Source of the DNA: Otatea glauca
Lineage: Eukaryota > Streptophyta > Magnoliopsida > Poales > Poaceae
Assembly (NCBI GenBank): GCA_036346275.1
Contig: CM070722.1
Span: forward strand, 23,769,336-23,833,335
Reading direction: 5' to 3'
Length of the DNA stretch: 64,000 nt
Position 1 is the stretch's first letter. Every line of letters starts with the position of its first letter. A program made the translations under genes and the position numbers. Under the pieces are notes generated by a model that worked only from the letters and a program-made list of their open reading frames with translations, was not told where the DNA came from and searched no databases. Shown piece after piece: positions 34,801 through 46,547 of the stretch.

Positions 34801-35209
34801 GCATTCTGTGCACAACTTGTTGAGTGCTTTATGTACTCACCCTTACCTACAACCAAATCATCAGTTGAGGAGAAGTCTACACCTTCGAAAGAGATGGAGT
34901 TCCATGAGAAGGCAATTATCTAGGAGTGGAACCTTGTCAGATGCCTGTGGCATGTTGATGGGATTCACCGACGTTCTTCGTTCCGCTGCTGTTTATTTAC
35001 TTTGCTTCAGAGCCATTAAGGCTTAATAAGTGTAAGGTTGACCCTTAAGGTCGTTTAACTATATCTTATTTAATATATGATGTCTTTTGTTATGTTTCCG
35101 CTGTGTATGATTGTGATATTCATCTATGTTGAGCCTGTGTGCACTAGCGTGATCCTTTACTAGTGTTGAATACACAGAGGGTCCGAATTTGCATATTCGG
35201 GTCCCGACA
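31891..35209 (+). repeat. 5' LTR of element A
   Basis: 3319 bp, TCTAACATCCC...GGGTCCCGACA. TATA-like TATTTAAAG at 32447-32455. It contains a segment (about 33155-33586) absent from the 3' LTR. ORFs inside it (32157-32957) are compositional. Confidence 0.9.
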
Positions 35210-35213
35210 GAGG

Positions 35214-35226
35214 TGGTATCATAGCC
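35214..35226 (+). other. Primer-binding site of element A
   Basis: TGGTATCATAGCC begins four bases after the 5' LTR and matches initiator-methionine tRNA apart from one position (CATAG for CAGAG). Confidence 0.8.
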
Positions 35227-35868
35227 ATATTGGCTGTAAGTCTTAGCCCTAGATAGTTTGATCGTCTCTATAGAACCTTCAAAATTATTTTCTAAAGGAA
35301 AGGTTTAACTTGGAAGAATAATATGTCCTGACTTATCTCATTGTTCTATTTCCTGCGTTGCAAAAATTTCTCTCTTTTCCCCTTGCTAAATTTCTTTTTC
35401 TTTCCCCTGCTGGATCGAGTTAAATATCTTACCTAAGGTGCCCTGAATAGAAAATGATGTACCACACCTTAGGAGGAAGCAATGAGTGCCTGCGGTTATT
35501 CTGAAGATCATGAAGGAAGGCATCGTCAAACTCAAGGAGGAGTGGATCAATGAAGTGTTCCAAAAGATAGAAGGCCTAGTTCTCTTAGTAGTCGTTGAGA
35601 CTCATGTGTGAGAGTCGCATCTGCTTAAGATAGGATTGTCGCCCATGTAGGCGATAGTTTTGTGTGCTTAGGTTGATTTGGTTCTTCCTTGATTACTGAG
35701 TGTGCAGTATGTGTTGCATGGCTTTTAGGCTTGTGTAAGTAACCATACCAAGTTATTAATAATTGATTGCTTAAGTTGTTGGGTTAAACCTATCTCCCTT
35801 GCATTAGAATTCTCGCTTCTTACTTATGTTATTTCCCTCTTCCCTAACCCTGTGAAGCGATCAAGTAG
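35227..35868 (+). other. Leader of element A
   Basis: Untranslated stretch between primer-binding site and gag. No ORF of note. Confidence 0.6.
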
Positions 35869-36430
35869 ATGGTTCAGACTCATGGAAGCAACGAGGTCAG
35901 TGGAAGTGATAATCAACCCAGTGAGAGTCTCAATGATGGATTAGTTCCCCAATCACCACGACAAATGGACACGCAGAGTTTTAGAGCGTTCTTGATCATC
36001 CAGACTCAGTTGATGCATGCAATGATGAAGCAAATACAGAATATAATCAACCAAGCTGATGTCAATAAAGCGTCTCAGGTTGATGTTAGTGATCCTTGTT
36101 CCTACTCAAGGTTATCAGATTTCATAAGAACTCGTCCGCCGATATTTTATGGAAATATTTCACCTTCAAAAGCTGATGATTGGATCAATACCATTGAGAG
36201 GAAGGTATCTGTCACTCAGTGTAAAGGTGATGAGAAGGTCTTGTATGTTTCTTATCGGTTGGAGGGAATTGCTGCTGAATGGTGAAAGAAATATTGTGTT
36301 GTCCACGAAGCCTTGTAGAAGATCCCTTGGAATGAGTTCGTTACTACTTTTCGTTATTCATTTGCCTCACCAAATGACAGTTTGGTCACAGTGAATTCAG
36401 AAAAGAATGCTATCCCTGCACCTTATACCA
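35869..36430 (+). pseudogene. Gag (capsid region) of element A
   Basis: Starts at the ATG 35869 (MVQTHGSNEVSGSDN). It contains a long helical stretch (LIIQTQLMHAMMKQIQNI) and the conserved gag core (LSDFIRTRPPIFYGNISPSK; RLEGIAAEW). TGA at 36283-36285 replaces the Trp of the EWW motif. The frame then carries on as KKYCVVHEAL with another stop. Broken gag; the zinc-knuckle segment follows in a separate open stretch. Confidence 0.8.
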
Positions 36431-36447
36431 TATCTTGACGTTGTTCT

Positions 36448-37332
36448 TTGAAGTGTTGTCATCCAAGCAAGTCAGAAGATCGTGCGTGCGTTCGCTGTGG
36501 AGAAATAGGACATAATGCTGATGAGCATGCAATTAATTGCTCTAGCTGTGAAGGAAGTCATTCACCCAGGGATTGTCCTATGAGTAATATCACATGTTAC
36601 CTATGTGAAGGTCAAGATCATTATCCAGCTCAATGTCCCTTGAATCCAATAGTTACTGCCGTGACCCAGAATCAGCGAGAGAATCTTCGAGCCGCAGTTG
36701 CTCAAGAACTATCAAAAGGAAGAGGAACACCCGTTGTAAGTACTAAGTCATTTGAGGAGCTCCAGACGCATCATTCTGACCATGTCAGTCTCCACCAAGA
36801 AAGTAGTAAGTGGCAATCACCAACAGCGTGTTTCTTGTGTGATGAAGAAGGTCATTGGGCCAGGGAGTGCCCTAAGAAATGGCAAGTTGAGATTCACAAG
36901 AAAGACCATATCGATCATTCAGTTGCAACCATTAAGGCACAACAATGCAAACGTTTGTGCTATTACTGTCAAGAGGAAGGCCATTTTATTAAACAATGCC
37001 CACAGAGACGACAAATATTTCCTACAGTCGTGGTCATACCAGAAGTTACCTTAGTTAAGTGCATAACACCAAGAGTGAGCAGTGAAGTTGCAAGAGTAGC
37101 TTGTCTTGAAAATCAGTTGAAGAAGAGGCGTTTGTACAAAGACACTACCCCGGTCAATAAATGCTCAATGAAGAGAGCTTTCCCTAGACTTTGTTATATC
37201 TGCTACAAGCCCAGGCATTTTGCCTACAACCGCCTTCAGAAGAAAGCAACCATGCCGGTTCATTTCAATGTCAACTCTACTCCTGTCAAAGCTCTAGTGC
37301 CAACGCTAAATCAAGGAAGTCTAGAACAATGA
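36448..37332 (+). pseudogene. Gag zinc-knuckle array of element A
   Basis: A 294-residue open stretch (the annotated Met is internal to gag). It holds three canonical C-x2-C-x4-H-x4-C knuckles (CYLCEGQDHYPAQC, CFLCDEEGHWAREC, CYYCQEEGHFIKQC). It also has two shorter or altered ones at the start (CVRCGEIGH..., CSSCEGSHSPRDC) and a degenerate one at the end (CYICYKPRHFAYN, last Cys lost). Most Tekay-type gags I recall have one or two knuckles, so this array is unusually long. Knuckles bind retroelement RNA during packaging. Confidence 0.8.
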
Positions 37333-37433
37333 TTTTACTTTGTGCAATGTCATAGCTCTATTTGTATAGGAAGGTAATGGGTTGAGAAATCCATGTAAAG
37401 ATTCCCTCATTTAAAGAAATAAAGCAAAGATGT

Positions 37434-37767
37434 TTGATATGTTGGTATGTAAAGTTTTGGAATAAAAGCATTATGATAAATGAAGAGTCAGGTGTTTCTT
37501 TGCGTAATCACCCAGTGTTGATGGTTCACTTGGAACATGATACGTGTGTAATGATGGTCAGTTCGGTGGTATTCAGCGTGAAACTAGCCAGCCGAGAAGA
37601 TTTGTTGTTGTCAAAAGTACTCATTTGTTGTTCAATTTAACCCAGGATGTTTGGAAGTTCAGTGGCTTATGAATGGAGAAAAGTTCCTGACGAAATTTAT
37701 TATATCAGATACTCAGACATTAGATGATATCCTTAGAATGGATTGGTTATCCAAAACACAAAGCTGT
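37434..37767 (+). pseudogene. Protease remnant of element A, interrupted by element B
   Basis: Segments MNGEKFLTKFIISDTQTLDD and LRMDWLSKTQ match the C-terminal part of the gypsy protease (normally ...LGMDWL). The catalytic D-S-G segment was not found. The reading is cut by element B after GCTGT (37763-37767) and resumes at 49655. Confidence 0.65.
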
Positions 37768-40700
37768 TGTAAGGACCCGAATCCACTGATTCGAACCCAC
37801 TGTGTTTACCGCACTAGTCCCAGGATCAACGCTAGTGCACACAGCTTAACATTGGTACAAATCACATCATACACAACGATAATAGAATAATAGTTCATTT
37901 ATTGATATAGCTAAATGTATGATCTTATGACCAACTTACATTATTAAGCCACACAGGGCAAGACTGAAAATATAAACTAGTAATTAAGCAAATGGAAAGT
38001 AGGAAACGAGTTAGCTCATCGGTTCACCACAGGCAACCGACAAGGCTCGGACCCTAATGACTCGTGTCCTCCGGACTTCATCTTCCAACACAGGTGTAGA
38101 TTCTTCAACTGTTGATTATTGTTGTTTGGCAAGGGTGAGTACTTAAAGCACTCAACAAGTTGTGCATAGAATGCAATTCTATGTATCTATATGTAAGGCT
38201 TATTCCAATGGATAGGCTATCATGGCTATTTTGCAATAAGCAGCATTTATGAACAAATACAATAAATAGATTGTAAAGAATGTAAAACAAATAACAGTAA
38301 TAAATAAATTCAATATTTCTTAAGTAAACCAAGTTTCCAATCCTAAGTCAAATTCCATCTTCCATATGGCATCCCGCCATCCCAACCATGTTGTCCAATT
38401 AATTAAGCTAACCCTTAACTGTAATTCCCGAGCATTGCTCAATACCATGAAAGCACGGCTATCCGAATAGTTTTACACTCTGCAGAGGTTATGCACTTTA
38501 CCCACGTGATACAACCAAACACCACCAAGGCGAGTGATTATAACAAAGCATTTACAATACTGCTTAACCCGATACTATCCGCTAAGGTTTCAACATCGTG
38601 GACTGGTTACTACATCCGTGGCCCCCTCTTGCGCCATGTGAATTACTCCATAACTCTGAACTCACACCGACCACGATAGTACCAAAATTAAGACATTGCA
38701 AATTACTCACCTAGGTGGCCCATACTGCATGTGGTTGCACGATAGACTCAGTCAAAGGCTTGCAAGGTTAAGTCCTTAGTGTGATCAAGGCAAGATATCC
38801 ACATACCCTCGCCTATCGGGCCCACCTTGGCATCCTCGCCCTTGTCACTTGCCCCAATCTAAGTTATTATCACCCCGCTGATTACCAAGCACCACGTGCC
38901 ATCAACAATTCAACATCGCTATGTGACATGACTCGCCACAACAACTCAATCTCATCGTGTGATCCCACATGACACACAAGTTCATAATATTGTTCCATAT
39001 TCCATTAATCAAGATTAATTATCAATGATTCTGACACATGTGATGACGTGGCAAGGCTAAGCAACTAATACGAACTAATCCTCCAATGTTGATCATAATT
39101 ACTAATCAACTATATTAAACCAATCTAGGGTGACAATGGACCATGGCATACAATGACAAGGTAGGGTATAGATCAATCTGGTATATTAGCTACGCCCAAT
39201 CTAATTTGAAGCAATTGTATATTTGAAATATATGCAAAAGGGTAAAACAAATATAGCAATTTTATAAACATGGGTTCAACATGATCAAGCACAACTTGCC
39301 TTGGAATAGGTCTTGATCTGGTTCTGGAACTTGCTCTTGAGTTGTTGGATCTTCCTCCGAAGCGTCGCACAATTCAACGTCTACGCGTACCGAAGAAGAA
39401 AAGCAAATAAATACCAAAACAGAGAGCAAATTAACTCCAAAATTTTTAGAGTTTTGGAGCAAATTAACTCCATTAAATAGATCTCAATTTTACAAATTTT
39501 TAGAAATTTGAATCACTCAAATCCGAGTTACGATGCAAAAGATATAGCCTTTTGAAGTTTGAATTAAACATCAAATTGCAAAAATCGAAATTGAAATTAA
39601 CAGATTTATTTTTAATCCGAAAACCTAATTATTGCGCAAGCGTGACATCCTGCCGCCGTCGCACCGGCGCCACCAATCGTAGCTTGACACGCTGCTCGGC
39701 GATGGACCCGGTCCACGTAACCTCCTCCGGTCCACCGTGAACGGTGCACGCGCGCCGATACCGCAAGCCGCCACGCTTGATCCGATTGGTTGCAACGCCG
39801 CTTCGCCGATGCGCGACACGCTGCACGCATCTACGGTCCGATCCGATCGAACGGCGACAGACACCCGTGACGCGGTTCAATCTTCCCGCTCGCCGATCCG
39901 ACGGTCAAAAACTCACCCGAGACTAATGGCGAAGCGACGGCGAAGAAAACCACCGGAGATGAGGAAGAAACCCTCGCGATGGCGTTCCGGCGTGTCCCCG
40001 ATGTGAAGAAGTGGCGCAGTCGACGCGGCACACTCCGACGAGTTCAGATCTTTAACCAAAACGCCGAAACCGACGAACCGGCGGCAAGACTTGAGCAAAA
40101 TCGCGGCGACGGGGCTCTACTCGGCGAGCTCCTCTCAAGGCTTTACGACGATCCTCGCGAAACCCTTCCGACCAGAAGACGCGGCGCACAAGGATGAACC
40201 TCGGGGCCTACCCTACCCCTATTTATAGCCTCGGCAAACGAGCTAGAACGGAAACCCTAGATCCTAACGGCGGCGAAAACGTGCCGGCGGCGGACTCCGA
40301 GTCCTTCGCGGAGACGACAACCACACGCCGTCCGACCGCTACTAACGGTCGATCACGCTGCCTCGATCTAATCTTAACCGCCCGCGATTTCTTTCCAACG
40401 GCGATGATCCGCCCGAGTCCCGAACCGGTACGACAAGATCCCACCCGCGCGATCTTGATCCAACGGCGGAGACGCGATTTCCCGAAGCAGGCCAAACGGG
40501 CCGCGCTTCTCCGCCACCACAACACAGTACACGGGCCGAGCCCATTACTGTTCAAAGGTTTTTCAAAAGGTTTTTCCAATTAAATTAATCACCAAATTCA
40601 TTTTATTTATTTTAGGCAATAAAATAATCGAAAATCCAAGAAAAATCTCAAAATACTTTGAGACATTCTCGACTCCAATAAAATATTTTTGGCAAAACTT

Positions 40701-40860
40701 TATTTTAACTTTGCACGATTTAGATAGATTTGAATAAAAGGCAATAAACTTGATTTCAAATTAATTCAAATAAATCGAGAAAAATCCAAATAAATTCCTA
40801 AAATCATAAATGCACAAATAAGAAATAAAACTTAATTAAGCCAAATTTTGGGATGTTACA
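37768..40860 (-). repeat. 3' LTR of element B
   Basis: The plus strand reads TGTAAGGACCC...GGGATGTTACA. The minus strand is TGTAACATCCC...GGGTCCTTACA, the Tekay-type termini. ORFs within it (for example 40194-40583 and 39737-40006) lie in the GC-rich U3 and are not genes. Confidence 0.9.
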
Positions 40861-40862
40861 AA

Positions 40863-40873
40863 CCTCCCCTTAA
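40863..40873 (-). other. Polypurine tract of element B
   Basis: The minus strand reads TTAAGGGGAGG just before the 3' LTR. Confidence 0.8.
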
Positions 40874-40902
40874 CATAATCTCAACCCGAGATTCGTGGCT
40901 AA

Positions 40903-41180
40903 CTAGAGAATAGGTTCGAAATTCGACTTCAAATCCTCTTCTCGCTCCCAAGTGGCTTCACTTTCTAATGATTGCTCCACCAACTCGCAAAGCGAGTAGA
41001 CTTGTTTCGGTCTTATGCTCCATAACATCCAAAATTCGACCGGCTGCTCTTTGTAAGTCAAATCTTCTTGCAGCTCTATTGCATCCAACGAGGTTTGCTC
41101 GCTGGCACTCGAGACACTTCTTAAGCCGCGACACATGGAATACATCATGCACTCTCGCCAAGGACCGAGGCAACTCTAAT
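40903..41180 (-). pseudogene. Integrase tail and chromodomain of element B
   Basis: Two overlapping frames give LARVHDVFHVSRLKKCLE and DAIELQEDLTYKEQPVEF...ESEATWEREEDLK, a frameshifted chromodomain. The same segment is intact in element A (52020-52565). This places element B in the Tekay clade of chromoviruses. Confidence 0.85.
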
Positions 41181-41349
41181 CGATAAGCTACCTCTCCTCG
41201 ACGACTCGTAATCTTAAACGGACTAACATATCTTGGCGCAAGCTTCCTTTAACATGAAATCTTTAACGCCTTAAGAGGGGTAACTCTAAGATACACATGA
41301 TCTTCTCGTTCAAAACTCAATTCTCGGCGACGGTTATCTCGCGTAGCTT

Positions 41350-42260
41350 TTCCGCCTTGACTGTGCTATCTTCAACCTTTCTCGATCATTGCAACTTGTA
41401 TTTCGCCTTTTCGAGAATATCCGCCCAAACACCAAACGCTCTCCTGCTTGCTCCAATTCAACTGAGTACGACAAGCATGTCCATACAACGCCTCAAACGG
41501 GACATCTCAGAGGCTAGCTTGATAACTATTATTGTAATCGAACTCGTGATATGGCAAACTTTTATCCCAAGATGTAGCATAAGCTAAAGCACAAGCTCTC
41601 AACATATCCTCTAAAATCTGATTTACTCTTTCGGTCGACCATCCGTCTCATGGGTGATATGTCAGACTAAAATTCAAAGTAGTTCCCATTGCTTCGTGCA
41701 ACTTATTCCAAAATCTTGAGGTAAATTGGGTACCTCTCGTCCGACACGATCTTCTGGGCACTCCATGCAAGCATACAATCATTGACATGTACAACTCGCT
41801 AAACGATCCCCGAGTAGGTGGTCTTTATCGATAAAATGGGCGACCTTGGTTAGACGATCCACAATTACCCAAATGGAATCGTAACCTTTCGAAGTTTTAG
41901 GTAAGCCGATGATAAAATCCATTCCGATTTCCTCCCACTTCCATTCCGAATTTTCAATGGTCGCAACAAACCGGTGGTCTTTGATGCATGGCCTTTACCC
42001 TCGACATACGCCACATAAAGCAACATGCTCACTACTTCACGCTTCATGTTAGGCCACCAAAATCGCTTCCTTTAAATCCCGTACATCTTGGCACTTCCTG
42101 GGTGAATCGAGTACTTAGAATCATGAGCCTCCTCAAGAATCAATTGCTTTAGTTCCTTTTTATCCGGCACACAAATTCAGCCTTTGAAGAACATGGTTCC
42201 TTGCTCATCCAGAGTGAAATCTACGGCTAGGCCTTCTTCCTTTTAGCCTTAATCTTAGAA
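41350..42260 (-). pseudogene. Integrase of element B
   Basis: Fragments of the zinc-binding N-terminus and the DDE core lie in several frames; an open piece at 41865-42047 covers the segment before the catalytic core. It is recognisable mainly by position between RNase H and the chromodomain and by short matches (for example the complement of the gatcgtctaaccaaggtcgcc segment near 41840). Heavily decayed. Confidence 0.6.
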
Positions 42261-42429
42261 ATTTTTCGCCATCTTTCCGCCTCTCTAACTGATCTTCCAA
42301 TGCTGGCTTTACTTCGGCAGCAAGCTACCATTCCTTGCGAACGACTTCCAACCTTAGTTTCAAATTCCTTGCATAATTCGTTGATCCTCCATTGTTAGCG
42401 ATTTGCGCTATGGCTCTTTCGACTCAGAG

Positions 42430-43732
42430 CATCTGCTACCACATTGACCTTTCGGGATGATAATGGATCCCCACATTATAGTCCTTAATTAGCTCTAGCC
42501 ACCTTCGCTGTCTCATATTCAGATCTGCTTGAGTGAATATGTATTTCAGGCTCTTATGGTCTGTATATATCTCACATCTATTTCCTATGAGATAATGACG
42601 CCATATCTTTAAAGCATGCACTACGGCAGCTAACTCCAAATCATGCGTTGGATAATTCACTTCATGCGGTCTTAATTGTCTTGACGCATAAGCCACGACC
42701 TTGCCTTCTTGCATTAACACGCATCCCAAGCCTTGCTTTGAAGCATCGCAATAAATATCAAATCCGTTCTGCACATCTGGCAATACTAATACGGGGGCTG
42801 TTGTTAAACGCTTCTTTAATTCCATGAAACTTTTCTCGCACTCAAGCGCCCATGCAAACTTCTTTCTTTCTTCAACAATCGCGTAAGGGGTTTAGCAATC
42901 GTTGAGAATCCTCTATGAACCGACGGTAATATCCCGCCATTCCCGTAAAGCTACGGATCGGTAATGAGACTTCGTTGCTCCCAATGCAACATCAAGGCCC
43001 ACTTTGCTTGGGTCGATCGCCACTCCTTTAGTAGTCATTACATGACCCGTAAATTCAACTTTCTCCTTCCAAAATTCACACTTGCTAAACTTAGCATACG
43101 GTGATGTTCTCGCAGACCTCTCTAAAACCATCTCGAGATGTTCTGCGTGCTCTTCCTCTCGCCTTTGAGTAAACCAAGATATCATCTATGAAGACTACAA
43201 CAAACTTATCCAAATATTCCATGAAAACCTTATTCATCATGTTCATGAAATATGCCGGGCATTAGTCAATCCAAATGACATGATCAGAACTCATAATGTC
43301 CATATCGCGTAGAAAACGCGGTCTTAGGCACATCCTCCGCTCGGATCTTCAATCGATGATATCCGAACGAAGATCTATCTTGAGAAAACTCAGCTCCTCT
43401 TAATCGATCAAATAAGTCGTCGATCCTAGGCAACGGATACTTATTCTTGATCGTTACTTCATTCAAAGGCACGATAATCGATGCACATCCTAAGACTTCC
43501 GCCCTTCTTACGAACAAACAAAACCGGGCTCCCTACGGCGATGAACTAGGTCTAATGAAGCCTTTCTCTTGCGGTTCCTCAATCGCTTCTTCATTTCCAC
43601 TAACTCGCCGGTAGGCATCCGATATGGTCTTTTGATATCGGTCCGCCCCGGCGCTAACTCGATCACGAACTCGATATCACGCCCGTGGCAATCTCGCAAA
43701 TCTTCCGAAACACATCCGGTATTCACGACCAT
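42430..43732 (-). pseudogene. Reverse transcriptase and RNase H of element B
   Basis: In order: VIELAPGRTDIKRPYRMPTG (43508-43732); VPLNEVTIKNKYPLPRIDDL and AEDVPKTAFSTRYGHYEF (43284-43517); the FVDD region near 43185 is split by frameshifts; EHAEHLEMVLERSARTSPYA and EFTGHVMTTKGVAIDPSKV (42913-43185); and RNase H with VLPDVQNGFDIYCDASKQGL and YTDHKSLKYIFTQADLNMRQ (42436-42825). Only the RNase H part is a long intact stretch. The enzyme is not encoded in one frame. Confidence 0.85.
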
Positions 43733-44046
43733 CGCACATCTTCCATGCCGATGGCTTTCACGCCGCTGACCATTAATTGCCCATCTCGAACAATGGTCGC
43801 TGAAACTCTACTTTCTTGCCAATAGGGCCTTCCAAAGTCACGATCCTTCGCCACAATCCAAAATGGCCTTGTGCTTAGACACCAATCCATTCCAAGGATG
43901 ACGTCTAAGGATTGCGCATCTATCAAGATAAGATTCGCTAGAAATTCTATCCCATCCATAAGCAACTTAGCTCCCAAACACCCAAGGCTAGATCTAAGCT
44001 CAGATCCTGGGGCTTGGACTAAGAGCACACACTTAAGATTCACCAC
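43723..44046 (-). pseudogene. Protease C-terminal region of element B
   Basis: FLANLILIDAQSLDVILGMD is the conserved end of the gypsy protease, followed by DGQLMVSGVKAIGMEDVR, the linker to RT. Frames are broken on both sides. Confidence 0.75.
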
Positions 44047-44420
44047 TTTAAATCCATTCTTGGTTGCAAAACTTTGAGAAACGAACGAATGCGAAGCTCG
44101 TAATCAAACAAATCAGAAAGGTGTAATCGAGTTGACCGTAAACTTACCCAGTACGACGTCTGTAGCCTCCTGAGCTCCATCAGCGGTGATGTGGTTGATC
44201 CTTCCACGCACTGTTGATTGCGGGGTTGCTCCAGCTTGACCTGGCGCACGATTTCCTCCTGAGGTTGGTGCCTTGGCAGGTGTTGTTCCCAAGTTGAAAC
44301 GAACCGCGTGATGCCTCCCTTCTGTGGACACCTATTAGAAAAGTGCCCTGGCTCATTGCAGGTATAGCATCTTTCACTGCAGATCACGATTCCCTCCCCG
44401 TGCATTGTTGCCTGTCGGCC
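44040..44420 (-). pseudogene. Gag zinc knuckle and protease start of element B
   Basis: A single canonical knuckle, CYTCNEPGHFSNRC, near 44330-44380, followed by a Gln/Pro/Thr-rich linker and the start of the protease region in shifting frames. Contrast with the multi-knuckle array of element A. Confidence 0.7.
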
Positions 44421-44617
44421 GGGTCCAAAATTCGATTAGCGTGACGAGGTGCGGGGTTGATGTCTTGTTCACTACGGCTGGCGGTTGGAATCTAGCAAAT
44501 TGTTGTGGTGACATCCTCAAACGTAGATGGTTTGGACGTCCACCCTAATTAGTCATCAAGCGCCACGGTTTTCACCTAACTCCTTGCGCTTATCTTCTAG
44601 GATCAAAGCCTTATTCA

Positions 44618-45322
44618 CTAGCTCCCGAAAACTGAAAATTGTGGGTGATCACCCCACTGCGCATCTGAATTCAGTCCCTTCATGAAACGAGATCGCTTAG
44701 CTTTGTCTGTCGCCACGCCTTGTGGGCATAGCGAGCTAGCCGAGTAAACTTGTTTAGGTACTCGCCACCGTTGGCCTCCTTGTTTCAAAGGCCCGAACTC
44801 TTCCTTCTTAAGGTCCATCATTCCTCCGGACATGATAACGCGTAAAGCATTAGTAAACTCCTCCTGTGTGATCTCTTGTGGGGCTCCATGAGCGGCACAA
44901 GAATTCTCCCACCATTCTACGGCGGTTCCTTCCAATTGATGAGAGGCGAGAGCACCTTCTCATTGCCTTCACATTGCGTGATGTGCAACTTCTTTTCAAT
45001 AGTTCTAAGCCACCATCGGCTTCCAAAGGATTCACATTTCTCGAGAAGGTTGGTGGCCTAGTCCTCATAAAATCGATTAGCTTTGAGTGAGGTCTGGGTC
45101 CACCATGTTGTTCCGAGCTACCGGGGTTGTTGTTGTTGGCTGCTGCGTTGGTCATCTCGCGATCCGCCGCATCATAGTCTGCATCAGTTGAGTCTGCGCT
45201 GCAAGAAACGCTCCAGATTCTGCATGTCAACTGGCGGTGGTTGAGGGCTGCCTCCGTCATTGGGGTTGTCATTCTGGCGCAGTCCACTTCCTGAAGCACC
45301 ACTGTTCCCTTGAGTGTTCACC
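44618..45322 (-). pseudogene. Gag capsid region of element B
   Basis: Starts near 45322 (MVNTQGNSG...). It has RTRPPTFSRNVNPLEAD and MEGTAVEWWENSCAAHGAP with the intact EWW motif (44618-44935), but the pieces are in different frames: gag is frameshifted near 44940-45060 and 45180. It fits the gag core of element A. Confidence 0.75.
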
Positions 45323-45887
45323 ATCTGATGATTGCCTCTTAGGTTAGGAAAGGTAGATGTAGCATAGATAAGAAGTAAGAATTTCTAAAGCGGGAAGATA
45401 GGTTATACCCAACCGAAATAATTCTTTATTATTCTTGGTATGGCTACTTATTTAAGCCTACAAGCTTTGCAACACATACTGCACACTCAGCATTACAAAG
45501 AACCAAACTAAACACGAAACCTTAACGTCAACTAAAAAGGTAAGGACTAACTTAAAGACGCGACTCACACTGAAGTCTCAACACAGCTCCAAGGTCGACA
45601 CTCACTCATCCACCACCACCGGCCGAGGTCGACCCGCGCGATACACCGTGGGTGAGTGGCATAGGAGCGAACCTATCCCGATGACCTACCATCTGGGTCC
45701 TCTCGCAACCACGGGTCCGCACTCCTCTCTGGCTCCCACTCTCGCTCCTCCGATCCTCCTGACTCTCCAACTAGCTCCTCGAACTCCTCGAGTCACGCGC
45801 CCAACTCATCCTCGACCGCCTCTAGGGCCTCTCCCACTCGCTGATCATCCCGATGGTCAAGCACGAGTCACCTCAAGCTCCGCCTCG

Positions 45888-46300
45888 CTACTCGAGTGCC
45901 TCGTAAATAGTCTCCAGCCTCCGAGTAGTCTCTCTCATGTGATCCTCCCGAGCAAGGGCGAACTCGCAAGGTGTGTGGTGTGGCACACTCGCCCTCCACG
46001 ATCCGTCGGCGCCGCATGCTTGAACGTCTGGATGAAGGCGAACATCGAGTCGTGAAGCTCGCCGGCGAGTCGCGCGGACACGGCCAAGAGCAAGTTGAGC
46101 GACCTCTGAATTGCAACCTCGCACGAGAATCTTCGCGGAGATATTGATTGGCCTGCTAGCTTCCTCGTTCTCCCGAGCGAGATAATCGACTTGCAAATAA
46201 ATCCTCGGTGTACACCATTAATCGACCACCGCCTCCTCGGTAAAGCGGACGATAGAAGCCTCCCCAGCGTCAAGAACTCTCCACAGCTCCATGGCGAGCC
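45888..46300 (-). CDS. Extra open region upstream of gag in element B
   Basis: Between the primer-binding site (46543) and gag (start near 45320) lies a 1.2-kb leader, about twice the length of the leader of element A. On the gag strand it holds a roughly 102-residue open stretch (INISAKILVRGCNSEVAQLA ... HMRETTRRLETIYEALE), possibly extended upstream in other frames (SDLEESVAARHGAVE). It is charged, helix-prone and has no recognised domain. It could be an accessory ORF or a captured host fragment. The minus-strand ORF at 45935-46273 and the plus-strand ORF at 45648-46055 overlap it in other frames and look less coding-like. Confidence 0.35.
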
Positions 46301-46531
46301 GCCACCGACTCCTCAAGGTCGGAACGATCGGCATCTGCTCCACAAGAACTTTGAATAAGTTCTCCACCCGAAACGGCAAGTAAAACGAGTAAATTCAGCA
46401 AAGGCGAGAAGTAGAGAATGAGATGAGTCGAGAGTGTTTTATTAGTCATGCTTAGATTTTCTTTTAGAAAATAGTTTGGACACACACAAGGCACCTCCAT
46501 ACTATCTAGGGCCAAGACCTACCGTCAGTAT

Positions 46532-46543
46532 GCTCTGATACCA
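46532..46543 (-). other. Primer-binding site of element B
   Basis: The minus strand reads TGGTATCAGAGC just inside the 5' LTR, a match to initiator-methionine tRNA. Confidence 0.85.
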
Positions 46544-46547
46544 CCTC

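Noticed and set aside
35214..35226. tRNA-like match
   Set aside because: It and the similar matches at 16046-16056 and 46532-46543 are short primer-binding sites complementary to tRNA, not tRNA genes; no cloverleaf surrounds them.
40194..40583. 129-codon ORF and its neighbours at 39.7-40.6 kb and 48.4-49.4 kb
   Set aside because: They fall in the LTRs of element B, overlap on both strands, and are not preserved between the two LTR copies.
45648..46055. 135-codon plus-strand ORF
   Set aside because: It is antisense to the leader and candidate extra ORF of element B and is Pro/Leu/Arg-rich without a domain.
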